A stretch of DNA of 64,000 bases from Nonomuraea soli (lineage in GTDB: Bacteria > Actinomycetota > Actinomycetes > Streptosporangiales > Streptosporangiaceae). Below are positions 43,803 through 52,287 of the stretch, piece by piece (position 1 is the stretch's first letter; each line of letters opens with the position of its first letter). Where the stretch lies: assembly GCF_013761175.1 (NCBI RefSeq), contig NZ_JACDUR010000007.1, positions 604,915 through 668,914 of the forward strand. The letters are read 5' to 3'. The notes beneath the pieces were generated by a model, which was given only the letters and a program-made list of their open reading frames with translations, had not been told where the DNA came from and searched no databases. A program made the translations under genes and the position numbers.

Positions 43803-44849
43803 TCAGCCGGCCACGGTGCTCCATCTGGCGCGCACGTAGGACTTGGCCGCGTCGGTCTGCGGGATGGTCAGCAGCACGGGCGGACCGGGGGCGACGGGCA
43901 GCTTGGCGGCCTGCTCGGTGTCGAGCGTGCCCCGCATGAGCATGGCCTCGGCGCGCACCGGCCGGGCGTAGCCCTTCTGCAGCAGGTTCTGCCCCTCGTC
44001 GGAGAAGAGGTACTCCTGCCAGAGCCGGGCCGAGGCCGGGTGCGGCGCGTTCTTGGCGATCGCCTGGACGTAGAAGGTTCCCAGGGCCGCGTCGCGCGGG
44101 ATGGTGACCTTCCAGCTCTCGGGTGTCTTGGCGGCGCGGGCGGCGTTGACGTGGTCCCAGTCGATCACGACGTCGGCCGTTCGCGGGTCGGCCATTCTCC
44201 CCTTGAGCTGGGAGAACAGCTCGACGGCCTGGCTGGGCTGCGGCACCCCCGAGCGCAGTGAGGCCGCCATGAGGCCGTAGAAGCCCGCCGCGTCCTGGCG
44301 CGGGTCTCCGGCCAGCGCGACCGTGGCGCCCGGCTTGGTCAGGTCGGCGAAGGAGGCGGGTGTCGCCTTGGCCGGGTTGTAGCCGATCGACATGTAGCTG
44401 CCGTAGTTGGCGTACCAGGCGCCGTCGGGCTGCTTGACCTCGTCGGGCAGGTCCTGCCAGCCGGCGACCTTGTAGGGCGCGAACCGGGCGGCGTTGGCCA
44501 CCGCCGTGTCCAGGCTGAGCTCGAAGCAGTCGGGTTTGGCGGTCGAGGCGAGCTGCCTGGCGCTGCTGGCGTCGGGTTCGAGCTCGTTGACCTTGATGCC
44601 GTACTTCTCGGAGAACGCGTCGATGATCTCGCCGTAGTTCACCCAGGAGCGGGGCAGGCCGATGAGGTTGAGCCCGCCCTCCTTGCGGGCGGTCTCGGCC
44701 AGCCGGTCGAGGGTGGTGAAACCCTCTTTCAGCGAGGCGGCCTGCACGTTGACGGGCGGGAGTGGCTGCTCGGGCACGGCTGTCTGGCCGCATCCGGCGA
44801 GCAGGAAGGCGGCCGCGCACATGAGGACGGCCTTGCTACTTTCAGTCAC
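43803..44849 (-). CDS. ABC-type solute-binding lipoprotein
   Basis: The 348-residue protein starts with a lipoprotein signal peptide and lipobox FLLAGCG (Cys at about residue 20). The mature part is a type-2 periplasmic binding fold like iron(III)/polyamine/thiamine binders: LNLIGLPRSWVNYGEIIDAFSEKYGI, YANYGSYMSIGYNPAK and VQAIAKNAPHPASARLWQEYL. No permease or ATPase gene is adjacent, so it works with a transporter encoded elsewhere or as a sensor. The small protein gene upstream is 11 nt away. Confidence 0.85.
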   Translation of the reverse strand: MTESSKAVLMCAAAFLLAGCGQTAVPEQPLPPVNVQAASLKEGFTTLDRLAETARKEGGLNLIGLPRSWVNYGEIIDAFSEKYGIKVNELEPDASSARQLASTAKPDCFELSLDTAVANAARFAPYKVAGWQDLPDEVKQPDGAWYANYGSYMSIGYNPAKATPASFADLTKPGATVALAGDPRQDAAGFYGLMAASLRSGVPQPSQAVELFSQLKGRMADPRTADVVIDWDHVNAARAAKTPESWKVTIPRDAALGTFYVQAIAKNAPHPASARLWQEYLFSDEGQNLLQKGYARPVRAEAMLMRGTLDTEQAAKLPVAPGPPVLLTIPQTDAAKSYVRARWSTVAG

Positions 44850-44860
44850 ATTACGAATAC

Positions 44861-45076
44861 TTACCGCTGACGAGGAGGAACGACCCTCGCCGCGAGCAGC
44901 GTGTCCTGCGGAATCTCCACCAAGGTGCCGTCATGTTTTCGTACGGTCAGCAGCCCGTCGTCCCACGATTCGAGAACGCCTACCGCGTCACGGAAGCCCT
45001 CTGGCACTCTTCTTCGTGTCGTCACCCGCGCGCCCACGTCGGCGGGCGTGATGGACACGACTAGCCGGGCAGCCAT
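44861..45076 (-). CDS. 71-residue protein, GNAT-associated N-terminal domain
   Basis: A 71-residue beta-rich protein (LVVSITPADVGARVTTRRRV, LESWDDGLLTVRKHDGTLVEI). From memory of the family, this sequence type forms the N-terminal domain of longer actinobacterial GNAT acetyltransferases encoded next to fdxA. Here it stands alone and fdxA is divergent from it, so it may be a naturally split or shortened form. The acetyltransferase half is not in the window. Confidence 0.6.
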   Translation of the reverse strand: MAARLVVSITPADVGARVTTRRRVPEGFRDAVGVLESWDDGLLTVRKHDGTLVEIPQDTLLAARVVPPRQR

Positions 45077-45236
45077 GGAGTTTTCGCCCCCCTCCGTTTC
45101 CGACAGTTGGCGGGCACGGCAATACTAGGGCGTAGCAAACCGCGGTCGAAGTCGTGAAGGAGTTCGGGGTGACCGAACGTAGTGAGGGCACCAATAAGCA
45201 GAGCACCTGGGGCAGTTGCCCGACGAAGGAGGGCAA

Positions 45237-45563
45237 GTGACCTACGTCATCGCGCAGCCTTGCGTGGACGTGCTTGACAAGGCGTGCATCGAGGAATGCC
45301 CCGTCGATTGCATCTACGAGGGCGAGCGCATGCTTTACATCCACCCCGACGAGTGTGTGGACTGCGGCGCATGCGAACCCGTGTGCCCGGTGGAGGCCAT
45401 CTTCTACGAGGATGACCTGCCCGAGCAGTGGAAGGACTTCTACAAGGCCAACGTCGAGTTCTTCGACGACCTGGGCTCGCCGGGCGGTGCCTCGAAGGTC
45501 GGCAAGATCGACAAGGACCACCCTGTGGTCTCCGTCCTGCCCCCGCAGGCCGAGGAGCACTAA
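45237..45563 (+). CDS. fdxA: Seven-iron ferredoxin FdxA
   Basis: The 108-residue ferredoxin has the [3Fe-4S][4Fe-4S] pattern: Cys at QPCVDV, KACIEECPVDC and DECVDCGACEPVCPVEAI. The C-terminal extension (EDDLPEQWKDFYKANVEFF) is typical of actinobacterial FdxA, which donates electrons to cytochromes P450 and other enzymes. The start is GTG at 45237, just after AAGGAGGG. dapC follows at 75 nt, a conserved neighbourhood. Confidence 0.95.
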   Translation: MTYVIAQPCVDVLDKACIEECPVDCIYEGERMLYIHPDECVDCGACEPVCPVEAIFYEDDLPEQWKDFYKANVEFFDDLGSPGGASKVGKIDKDHPVVSVLPPQAEEH

Positions 45564-45637
45564 CCTGGTTGGCGCGACAACGCCGGGCCGGTGCCTCCCG
45601 CTCCGCCCGGCGATGAGTGCTGCCATCGAGGAGAGCC

Positions 45638-46708
45638 GTGAACAACCTGCCTGACTTCCCGTGGGACAAGCTGGAGCCGCACAAGAGGCGCGCCCAGGAA
45701 CATCCCGACGGGATCGTCGACCTGTCGGTGGGAACCCCCGTCGACCCGGTGCCGCAGGTGGTCCAGGAAGCTCTCGTGAAGGCGGCCGACAGCCCCGGCT
45801 ACCCGCTCACCCACGGCACCAGGGAGTTGCGGGAGGCGGCCGCGGGCTGGCTGGCCCGCCGCCACGGCGTCAGCGTGGGCGAGCAGGCGGTGCTGCCGCT
45901 GATCGGCTCGAAGGAGTTCGTCGCCTGGCTGCCCACCTACCTGGGCGCCAAGCACGTCGCGCTGCCGGAGCTGGCCTACCCGACCTACGACGTGGGGGCC
46001 AGGCTGGCGGGCGCCAGGGCGAGCGCCACCGACGGGCTGGTGGCCCTCGGGCCCGAGCCGGTCGACCTGGTGTGGGTCAACTCCCCGTCGAACCCGACGG
46101 GCCGGGTGCTGCCCGCCGAGCACCTGCGCAAGGTCGTCGAGTGGGCGCGCGAGCGCGGTGCGGTCGTCGCCTCCGACGAGTGTTACATCGAGCTGGGCTG
46201 GGAGGCCGAGCCGATCTCGATCCTGCATCCCGACGTCTGCGGCGGCTCCCACGAGGGGCTGCTGGCGGTGCACTCCCTGTCGAAGCGCTCCAACCTGGCC
46301 GGCTACCGCGCCGGGTTCGTCACGGGCGATCCGGTGCTGGTCAAGCGCCTGCTGGAGATCCGCAAGCATGGCGGCATGATCATGCCAGCCCCGGTGCAGG
46401 CGGCGATGACGGCCGCGCTGGCCGACGACGCCCACGCCGAGGAGCAGCGGGAGCGTTACTCCGCCCGCCGTGCCGTGCTGCGTCCGGCCCTGGAGAAGGC
46501 GGGCTGGAGCATCGAGCACTCCGAGGCCGGGCTCTACTTCTGGGCGTCGAACGGCAGGGACTGCTGGACACAGGTGGCCGAACTTGCCGAAATCGGCATT
46601 TTGGCTGCACCGGGTGACTTCTACGGAACTGCTGGTAGCTCACATATCCGTATCGCTGTGACGGCGACGGACGAACGGATCAGTGCGGCGGTGCGCCGCC
46701 TCCAGTAA
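45638..46708 (+). CDS. dapC: Succinyldiaminopimelate transaminase
   Basis: The 356-residue class-I aminotransferase acts in the succinylase branch of lysine/diaminopimelate synthesis. It shows DLSVGTPVDPVPQVVQ, WVNSPSNPTGRVLP, ASDECYIELGW and the PLP lysine in VHSLSKRSNLAGYRAGF. GAGGAGAG precedes the GTG at 45638. The fdxA-dapC order is conserved in actinobacteria. The partner genes dapD and dapE are 2.3 kb away. Confidence 0.93.
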   Translation: MNNLPDFPWDKLEPHKRRAQEHPDGIVDLSVGTPVDPVPQVVQEALVKAADSPGYPLTHGTRELREAAAGWLARRHGVSVGEQAVLPLIGSKEFVAWLPTYLGAKHVALPELAYPTYDVGARLAGARASATDGLVALGPEPVDLVWVNSPSNPTGRVLPAEHLRKVVEWARERGAVVASDECYIELGWEAEPISILHPDVCGGSHEGLLAVHSLSKRSNLAGYRAGFVTGDPVLVKRLLEIRKHGGMIMPAPVQAAMTAALADDAHAEEQRERYSARRAVLRPALEKAGWSIEHSEAGLYFWASNGRDCWTQVAELAEIGILAAPGDFYGTAGSSHIRIAVTATDERISAAVRRLQ

Positions 46709-46778
46709 GATTCCCCGGCATGGGCGAGGTTGTCGAACGAACTGATCGGCGCAGCCTCGTCGCGCGCGGGGCGGTGAT

Positions 46779-47429
46779 ATGAGCGCATCTGCTTTGGTCG
46801 TGCTCGGCCTCAGTGTCGCCACCGTCATCCTGTTACTCGGCGCGTTCCTCGCCACCATGCGTCAGGGCCGCGACCGGCGGGCGGCCAGGCCCGCCCCGGC
46901 TCAGCCCGCGGCGCCCGTGCCCGCTCCCGTGGCCACGCCCACCTTCATCGACCCCCGCACCTTCCGCGTGGGCGATCGCATCGAGGTGCACGGCGCCCCC
47001 TGGCGGGTGCTCGGGGCGCTGCACGTGTCCTGGCAGGGCCAGCAGTGGACCGAGTACTTCATCGAAGACTCCCTGCGCCGCTACCAGTGGCTGTCGGTCG
47101 AGGTACGCCACGGCCTGGCCTCGGGCGACGCCCCCCACCTGGAAGTCCTGCTGTGGACGGAGGTCCCGACCCAGGGCATGGTGCCCGCCAAGAGCATGCT
47201 GATCATGGAGGGCGTCGAGTTCTTCCCCATCGAGCGGGGCACCGCCGCCTTCAAGGCCGAGGGCGAGGCCTCCGGTCACCCTGAGCGCGGCCTGCTCGAC
47301 TTCGCCGACTACCGCGCGGCCGACGGCCGGTTGTTGTCCTTCAACCGCGTCCAGGGCTCGCAGTGGACCGCCGCCTACGCTCACCCGCTGCCTCCCGGCT
47401 CCGTCTCCCTGCTGGCGCGTGCTTCCTAG
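46779..47429 (+). CDS. DUF4178-domain membrane-anchored protein
   Basis: The 216-residue protein has one N-terminal membrane helix (residues ~6-26), a short Pro/Ala-rich spacer and a soluble domain with DRIEVHGAPWRVLGALH, WTEYFIEDSLRRYQWLSVE and LLDFADYRAADGRLLSF. These features fit the DUF4178 family. The function is unknown. It converges on the lipoprotein gene, with the stops overlapping by 4 nt. Confidence 0.75.
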   Translation: MSASALVVLGLSVATVILLLGAFLATMRQGRDRRAARPAPAQPAAPVPAPVATPTFIDPRTFRVGDRIEVHGAPWRVLGALHVSWQGQQWTEYFIEDSLRRYQWLSVEVRHGLASGDAPHLEVLLWTEVPTQGMVPAKSMLIMEGVEFFPIERGTAAFKAEGEASGHPERGLLDFADYRAADGRLLSFNRVQGSQWTAAYAHPLPPGSVSLLARAS

Positions 47430-48088
47430 GCCGACCTGATGGAGTAGGCGAGGTTGCGGCACATCGTCGTGGAGTTGGCGATCCACAGGATCTTGAAGTC
47501 GTAGCCCTGGGCCGTGCGCGACTCGTGGTCGGCGCAGAACCTCGGGCTGGGCTTGTCCTCGGCGATGGCGCCGAAGTCGTCGAAGGGGTTGAGCTGCTTC
47601 TCCAGCAGGCAGATCGCGTCCTCGGCCAGTGCCTGCACGTCGCCCCGCACGACCGCGACCAGCCCGGTCGACCAGGTGTACTCCGGATCCCGGTAGACCG
47701 CGACCGCGAGGTGGTCGTTCTCGTAGGCGCAGTTGACCGCGTCGGCCGCCAGCAGGAACTTGCCGGCGAAGCTCTTGATCCCGGCGCGGAAGGTGGTCTT
47801 CACGGCCGAGTCGGGGATGTTCTGCACCGCCAGCCCCACGAGTCCGTTGACGTTGACGCACGGGTTGGTGGCGATGCGCTCCGCGTCGGCGGGCGACGGG
47901 AGCTGCGACCGGGTGATCGGCCCGGCCTTCGGGCAGAAGCTCTTCTTGGGCGCCTGGGCGGTCTTCTGGGGCTCGGCCGCCTCGGCCCGGTCTCCGGGGA
48001 TCTGGAAGTCTTCGCAGGCGGCCAGCAGGCTCATGGACAGGAGGGCGACGAGCAGCACGATCAGCTTGGACACGAGGGTTCTCCGCAT
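47426..48088 (-). CDS. Hypothetical lipoprotein
   Basis: The 220-residue protein has a lipoprotein signal (LVALLSMSLLAAC, Cys at about residue 25) followed by a disordered spacer and a domain with several Cys (FCPKAGPIT, NPCVNVNG, VNCAYENDH, AICLLE, FCADHES, MCRNLAY). The spaced cysteines suggest disulfides. No family was recognised. A conspicuous inverted repeat (48122-48140) precedes it. Confidence 0.7.
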   Translation of the reverse strand: MRRTLVSKLIVLLVALLSMSLLAACEDFQIPGDRAEAAEPQKTAQAPKKSFCPKAGPITRSQLPSPADAERIATNPCVNVNGLVGLAVQNIPDSAVKTTFRAGIKSFAGKFLLAADAVNCAYENDHLAVAVYRDPEYTWSTGLVAVVRGDVQALAEDAICLLEKQLNPFDDFGAIAEDKPSPRFCADHESRTAQGYDFKILWIANSTTMCRNLAYSIRSA

Positions 48089-48121
48089 GGGATCAGCATG
48101 CGGAGGCGGATGATCGGCGGC

Positions 48122-48140
48122 TTGAGTACGCCCTACTCAA
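48122..48140. promoter_or_regulatory. TTGAGTA-N5-TACTCAA inverted repeat
   Basis: ttgagta (48122-48128) and tactcaa (48134-48140) are perfect complements with the spacer cgccc. It lies 34 nt upstream of the lipoprotein start. It resembles the binding sites of NarL/LuxR-type response regulators. From memory, Streptomyces MacR uses TGAGTACnnGTACTCA, whose spacing differs by one base. Confidence 0.55.
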
Positions 48141-48143
48141 CCT

Positions 48144-48962
48144 TCAGGACAGGGCGACCTCGTCGCGCCCGGCGCGGGAGTCGGAGGTCCAGGTCTCGGA
48201 CTGGGGCGACCAGGTGGCTCCGTCGAAGCCGACCTTGCGCAGGCCGTACTTCTGGGCGTGGGCGACCGACCAGGTGGCGATGAGCCAGCCGCGCTTGACG
48301 CCCGCGGTAGCCGTACCGCCCAGGGCCTTGGTCAGGTCGCGCCTGGCCCGGTCGGCCTCGTAGGCGGTCGAGGTGGGCGACGGGCTCGCGCCGGCCGGGT
48401 AGGTGCAGTGGACCGCCTTGGGCACGCGGCCGGTGAAGGCGGCGGCCAGGATGCGGGCGTCCTCCTCGTGGTCGGCGTAGGCGTAGCCGCCCGCCGAGCG
48501 CTGGACGGCCTGGGCGGCGTCGGCGATGGGCAGCTTGCGGTAGTTCTTCACCTTGACCAGGGCGGCGAAGAACTTGTTGGTGGAGTAGACCGGGTCCATG
48601 ATCTGCTTGGGCGTGCCCCAGCCCTGCGACGGGCGCTGCTGGAAGACCCCGAGCGAGTCGCGGTCGCCGTAGTCGAGGTTGTAGAGCTTCGACTCCTGGA
48701 TGCCCGTGGCGTACGCGATGATCACGGCGCGCTCGGGCAGCTTGCGGCGCGCGGCGACCGCGGCGATGGTCGCGGAGATCTGTGCCTGCTCGACATCGAG
48801 TTCGAGCTCGCCGCGCGGGGTCGTGACGGTGCACTTGGCCTGCGGCTCCACGAACGGCTCGACCTTTTCCAGCAGCTTGAGCACGGCCACGCTGATGGCC
48901 ACCGCGAGCACGACGACGATCACGATGATGACTACGACAGAGCGGGAGAAGTGCAGGCGCAC
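48144..48962 (-). CDS. Membrane-anchored lysozyme-like protein
   Basis: The 272-residue protein has an N-terminal membrane helix (SVVVIIVIVVVLAVAISVAV) and an extracellular domain with ATGIQESKLYNLDYGDRDS, FQQRPSQGWGTPKQI and RSAGGYAYADHEEDARIL. The Glu in GIQES and the LGVFQQRPSQG run resemble transglycosylase/lysozyme-like folds found in actinobacteria, some of which carry wrong 'heavy metal transporter' names. The activity is inferred. The GTG start at 48962 lies 7 nt after TAGGTT on the minus strand, so the transcript may be leaderless. It is divergent from dapD. Confidence 0.65.
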   Translation of the reverse strand: MRLHFSRSVVVIIVIVVVLAVAISVAVLKLLEKVEPFVEPQAKCTVTTPRGELELDVEQAQISATIAAVAARRKLPERAVIIAYATGIQESKLYNLDYGDRDSLGVFQQRPSQGWGTPKQIMDPVYSTNKFFAALVKVKNYRKLPIADAAQAVQRSAGGYAYADHEEDARILAAAFTGRVPKAVHCTYPAGASPSPTSTAYEADRARRDLTKALGGTATAGVKRGWLIATWSVAHAQKYGLRKVGFDGATWSPQSETWTSDSRAGRDEVALS

Positions 48963-49016
48963 TCTAAGTAACCTACCGCCGTCCGTGGCGAGGTGAGCCG
49001 GATAAGCTCGCTGGCC

Positions 49017-49850
49017 ATGAAGGACAGCTACTCCAGCCCGCTCCCCGCGGCGATCGACGAGCTGTGGGAGCGCCGTGCGGAGCTCTCGCCGGGTGATGCG
49101 GAGGCCCGCAGGGTCGTGGTGGGCGCCGTCGACGAGCTCGACGCAGGCAAGGCCAGGGTGGCCAACGTCGGTGGCGACGGCGAGGTGGTCGTCGACGAGC
49201 GTGCCAAGCGGGCGATCCTGCTGGGCTTCCGCGTGCTCGGCATGGCCCGGTCGCAGGTGGGCGACTTCCAGCACCACGACAGGATCCCGCTGAAGTCGAG
49301 GTTCGAGGGCGTGCGGGTGGTGCCGGGCGCGATCGCCCGCTGGGGCTCGCATCTGGCCCCCGGCGTGGTGCTGATGCCGTCGTTCACCAATATCGGCGCC
49401 TACGTCGGCGAGAACACCCTGGTCGACACGTGGGTGACCGTGGGGTCGTGCGCGCAGGTGGGCAAGAACGTGCACCTGTCGGGCGGGGTGGGCCTCGGAG
49501 GGGTGCTGGAGCCGCCGAACGCCGTCCCGGTGGTCGTCGAGGACGACGCGCTGATCGGCAGCCGCTCGATGATCGTCGAGGGCGCCCGGGTCGGCAGGGG
49601 CGCCGTCGTGGGCGCGGGAACGATCCTGTCGGCGTCGATGCCGGTGATCGACGTGGAGACCGGCGAGGAGCTGAGCCGCGGCCGCATCCCCGACTGGTGC
49701 GTGGCGGTGAGCGGCACGCGGATGAAGGAGTTTCCCGGGGGCACGTACGGCCTGCCGGCGGTTCTCGTGCTCAAGCGCCTCGAACCAGGGCAGCGGCACG
49801 ACAAGGCGGCGCTCAACGACGTGCTGCGCGAGCATGGGGTGAACGCATGA
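49017..49850 (+). CDS. dapD: Tetrahydrodipicolinate N-succinyltransferase
   Basis: The 277-residue enzyme has the left-handed beta-helix of hexapeptide acyltransferases (SFTNIGAYVGENTLVDTWV, GKNVHLSGGVGLGGVLEP). It transfers succinyl from succinyl-CoA to tetrahydrodipicolinate. The ATG at 49017 follows TAAGCT by 8 nt and has no ribosome site, which suggests a leaderless start. A GTG at 48993 is an alternative. The stop overlaps the dapE ATG (ATGA). Confidence 0.92.
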   Translation: MKDSYSSPLPAAIDELWERRAELSPGDAEARRVVVGAVDELDAGKARVANVGGDGEVVVDERAKRAILLGFRVLGMARSQVGDFQHHDRIPLKSRFEGVRVVPGAIARWGSHLAPGVVLMPSFTNIGAYVGENTLVDTWVTVGSCAQVGKNVHLSGGVGLGGVLEPPNAVPVVVEDDALIGSRSMIVEGARVGRGAVVGAGTILSASMPVIDVETGEELSRGRIPDWCVAVSGTRMKEFPGGTYGLPAVLVLKRLEPGQRHDKAALNDVLREHGVNA

Positions 49851-50905
49851 CGATTCTTGATCTGTCGCAGGATGTCCGGCTGCTCACCGCGGCTCTCGTC
49901 GACATCGAGTCGGTCAGCGGCGACGAGAAGGCCATCGCCGACGCGGTCGAGGCCGCGCTCACCGCCCTGCCGCACCTGGCGGTGGAGCGTTCCGGCGAGA
50001 CCGTGATCGCGCGCACGCGCCTGGGCAGGGACGAGCGGGTGCTGATCGCCGGGCACCTCGACACCGTCCCGGTGCACTCCAACCTGCCCAGCCGGGTCGA
50101 GGGCGGCCTGCTCTACGGCTGCGGCACCTCCGACATGAAGGCCGGGGTCGCGGTGGCGCTGCGCCTGGCCCACCTGATCAGGGAGCCGGTCAAGGACCTG
50201 ACCTACGTCTTCTACGACTGCGAGGAGGTCGAGGCGGAGCGCAACGGGCTCAACCGGGTCGCCAGGCTGCATCCCGAGTGGCTGGCCGCCGACTTCGCGG
50301 TGCTCATGGAGCCGACCGACGGTGTCATCGAGGGCGGATGCCAGGGCACCATGCGCGCCGAGATCGCGGTGCCGGGCAAGCGGGCGCACAGCGCCAGGTC
50401 GTGGCTGGGTGTCAACGCCATCCATGGGATGGAGGCCGTGCTGGCCCGGCTCAACGCCTACGAGGCGCGCACGCCGGTCGTCGACGGGCTGCGCTACCAC
50501 GAGGGCCTCAACGCCGTGTCGATCAGGGGCGGGGTCGCGGGCAACGTGATCCCCGACGAGTGCGTGGTCACCGTCAACTACCGTTTCGCCCCCGACCTGA
50601 GCGTGGAGCAGGCGCAGCAGCACGTGCTGGAGGTCTTCCAGGGCTTCGCGGTCACCTTCACCGATCTCGCGCCCGCGGCCAGGCCCGGTCTGACGCACCC
50701 GGTGGCGTCGGCCTTCGCCGCGGCCGTGGGCGGGCAGCCGCGGGCCAAGCTGGGCTGGACCGACGTGGCGCGCTTCTCCGAGCTGGGGATCCCCGCCGTC
50801 AACTACGGTCCCGGCGACCCGAATCTGGCCCATCAGAAGGACGAGTACGTCACCCTGTCCAAGATCGTCGAGGCCGAGGCGGCCATGCTCGATTGGCTCG
50901 CATAA
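49847..50905 (+). CDS. dapE: Succinyl-diaminopimelate desuccinylase
   Basis: The 352-residue M20 zinc hydrolase removes succinate to give LL-diaminopimelate. The metal and catalytic segments are IAGHLDTVP, GCGTSDMKAGVAV, YDCEEVEAERNG and LMEPTDGVIEGGCQG. The dimerisation domain has GKRAHSARSWLGVNAIH. It is coupled to dapD by a 4-nt overlap. A long hairpin closes the pair. Confidence 0.94.
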   Translation: MTILDLSQDVRLLTAALVDIESVSGDEKAIADAVEAALTALPHLAVERSGETVIARTRLGRDERVLIAGHLDTVPVHSNLPSRVEGGLLYGCGTSDMKAGVAVALRLAHLIREPVKDLTYVFYDCEEVEAERNGLNRVARLHPEWLAADFAVLMEPTDGVIEGGCQGTMRAEIAVPGKRAHSARSWLGVNAIHGMEAVLARLNAYEARTPVVDGLRYHEGLNAVSIRGGVAGNVIPDECVVTVNYRFAPDLSVEQAQQHVLEVFQGFAVTFTDLAPAARPGLTHPVASAFAAAVGGQPRAKLGWTDVARFSELGIPAVNYGPGDPNLAHQKDEYVTLSKIVEAEAAMLDWLA

Positions 50906-50908
50906 TGC

Positions 50909-50954
50909 GAAAGTGGCTTTCCTCGCCGGCCATTTGGCGGGGAAAGCCACTTTC
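50909..50954 (+). terminator. Terminator of dapD-dapE
   Basis: A 19-bp stem (50909-50927 with 50936-50954, one G-T wobble) encloses the loop ggccattt, 3 nt after the dapE stop. There is no T-run, but the stem is very stable. Confidence 0.82.
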
Positions 50955-51060
50955 AGTCCCGAGCAGCACCCTCGGTCCTTAGACGCGGGGGGTGCGAAAT
51001 CTGGTTCCGCAGATTTTTCAAGATTTTTTAGAACGCCCCAAAAGGGCGCTCACCTGGGAA

Positions 51061-51066
51061 TATAGT
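51061..51066 (+). promoter_or_regulatory. -10 element TATAGT of the MFS-LOG operon
   Basis: TATAGT lies 21 nt before the ATG at 51088, in AT-rich DNA that stands out from its surroundings. No good -35 is seen. It probably drives the MFS gene and the two LOG genes. Confidence 0.5.
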
Positions 51067-51087
51067 CGATCCATAGCGCCCTGTCCG

Positions 51088-52287
51088 ATGCTCGGCACCG
51101 TGACGACCTTCGCCGACGTGCTCCGCGTGACCGAGTTTCGCGCCCTGTGGGTCTCAGGACTGATCTCCCGATTAGGTGACCAGCTCGCCAGAGTGGCTCT
51201 GGCCGTCCTGGCCTACGAGCTCACCCGGTCGGCCACGATCACCACCCTCACCTACGCCCTGACCTTCATCCCCAACCTGATCGGCGGCCCGCTGCTCGGC
51301 CACCTGGCCGACAGGTTCCCGCGCCGCCGCCTGATGATCGCCTGCGACCTGGCCCGCGCCCTGCTCGTCGGCCTCATGGCCGTGCCCGCCGTCCCGTTTC
51401 CCGTCCTGTGCGTGATGTTGTTCTTCACCACGCTCATCGACGCCCCCGAGCGCGCGGCGCGCATCGCCACCACCCCCGACGTGCTCGACGAGGAGCGTTA
51501 CCAGACGGGCGTGACCTTGCTGGGGCTCACCCAGCAGGTGACGGTCCTGGTCGGCCTGGGCTTCGGGGGCCTGATCGCCACCGCGCTGCCCACCCGCGTG
51601 GCCCTGCTGGCCAACGCGGTGTCCTTCCTCGTCGCCGCGCTGATCGTGGCGGTGGGCACCAAGGACCGCCCGGCCGCGAGCACCGGCAGGGTCGTCGCGC
51701 CGGGCGAGCTGCTGGCCGGGGTGCGCATCGTGATGGGTGACACGCGGCTGCGCACGCTGCTGGGCATGGCGATGCTGGCCCTGTTCTACATCGCGCCTGA
51801 AGGGCTCGCGGTGCCGTACAACGACCAGCTCGGCGGCGGCGGGCCGCAACTGGCGCTGCTGCTGTGCGCGATCCCCGCCGGGAGCGTCGTCGGCATGTAC
51901 CTGGTCAACAAGCTGCGGGTGGGCGTCGACGCGCTCGCGCCGCTCGCGGCGGCGTCGTCGGTGCCGCTGATCCTCTGCGCCCTGCAGCCCGGCGTGGTGG
52001 CGTCGGTCGTCATCTGGTTCGTGGTCGGCGCGCTCGCCTCCTACCAGGTGCTGGCCAACGGGGAGTACGTGCGGGTCGCGCCCAAGGAGCGCCGCGGCCA
52101 GGTGATCGGTGTCGCGCAGTCGGCCCTGGTGGCCTCCCAGGGGCTGGGCGTGCTGTTCAGCGGGCCGCTCGCCGACGCCTTCGGCCCGGCCGCCGCCATC
52201 GGCGTGTACGGCGTGGCGGGCACGGTCATCGCGGTGCCGCTCGCCCTCGCGTGGCGGCGCGCCCGGATGGGTAGCGTTGGCCCATGA
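51088..52287 (+). CDS. MFS transporter, EntS-like
   Basis: The 399-residue protein has about 12 membrane segments. It belongs to the MFS_3/EntS-like exporter subgroup by its start (VTEFRALWVSGLISRLGDQLA) and motif A-like LGHLADRFPRRRLMI near residue 70. The substrate is unknown. The ATG at 51088 is preferred over an upstream in-frame start at 50992, because the TATAGT -10 lies between them. The stop overlaps the LOG gene ATG by 4 nt. Confidence 0.82.
   Translation: MLGTVTTFADVLRVTEFRALWVSGLISRLGDQLARVALAVLAYELTRSATITTLTYALTFIPNLIGGPLLGHLADRFPRRRLMIACDLARALLVGLMAVPAVPFPVLCVMLFFTTLIDAPERAARIATTPDVLDEERYQTGVTLLGLTQQVTVLVGLGFGGLIATALPTRVALLANAVSFLVAALIVAVGTKDRPAASTGRVVAPGELLAGVRIVMGDTRLRTLLGMAMLALFYIAPEGLAVPYNDQLGGGGPQLALLLCAIPAGSVVGMYLVNKLRVGVDALAPLAAASSVPLILCALQPGVVASVVIWFVVGALASYQVLANGEYVRVAPKERRGQVIGVAQSALVASQGLGVLFSGPLADAFGPAAAIGVYGVAGTVIAVPLALAWRRARMGSVGP

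Noticed and set aside
51033..51049. Hairpin cgcccc/gggcg near 51040 as a terminator
   Set aside because: The T-rich stretch lies before it on the plus strand, and the minus strand has A after it, so neither strand has the needed T-run. The dapE terminator is already at 50909.
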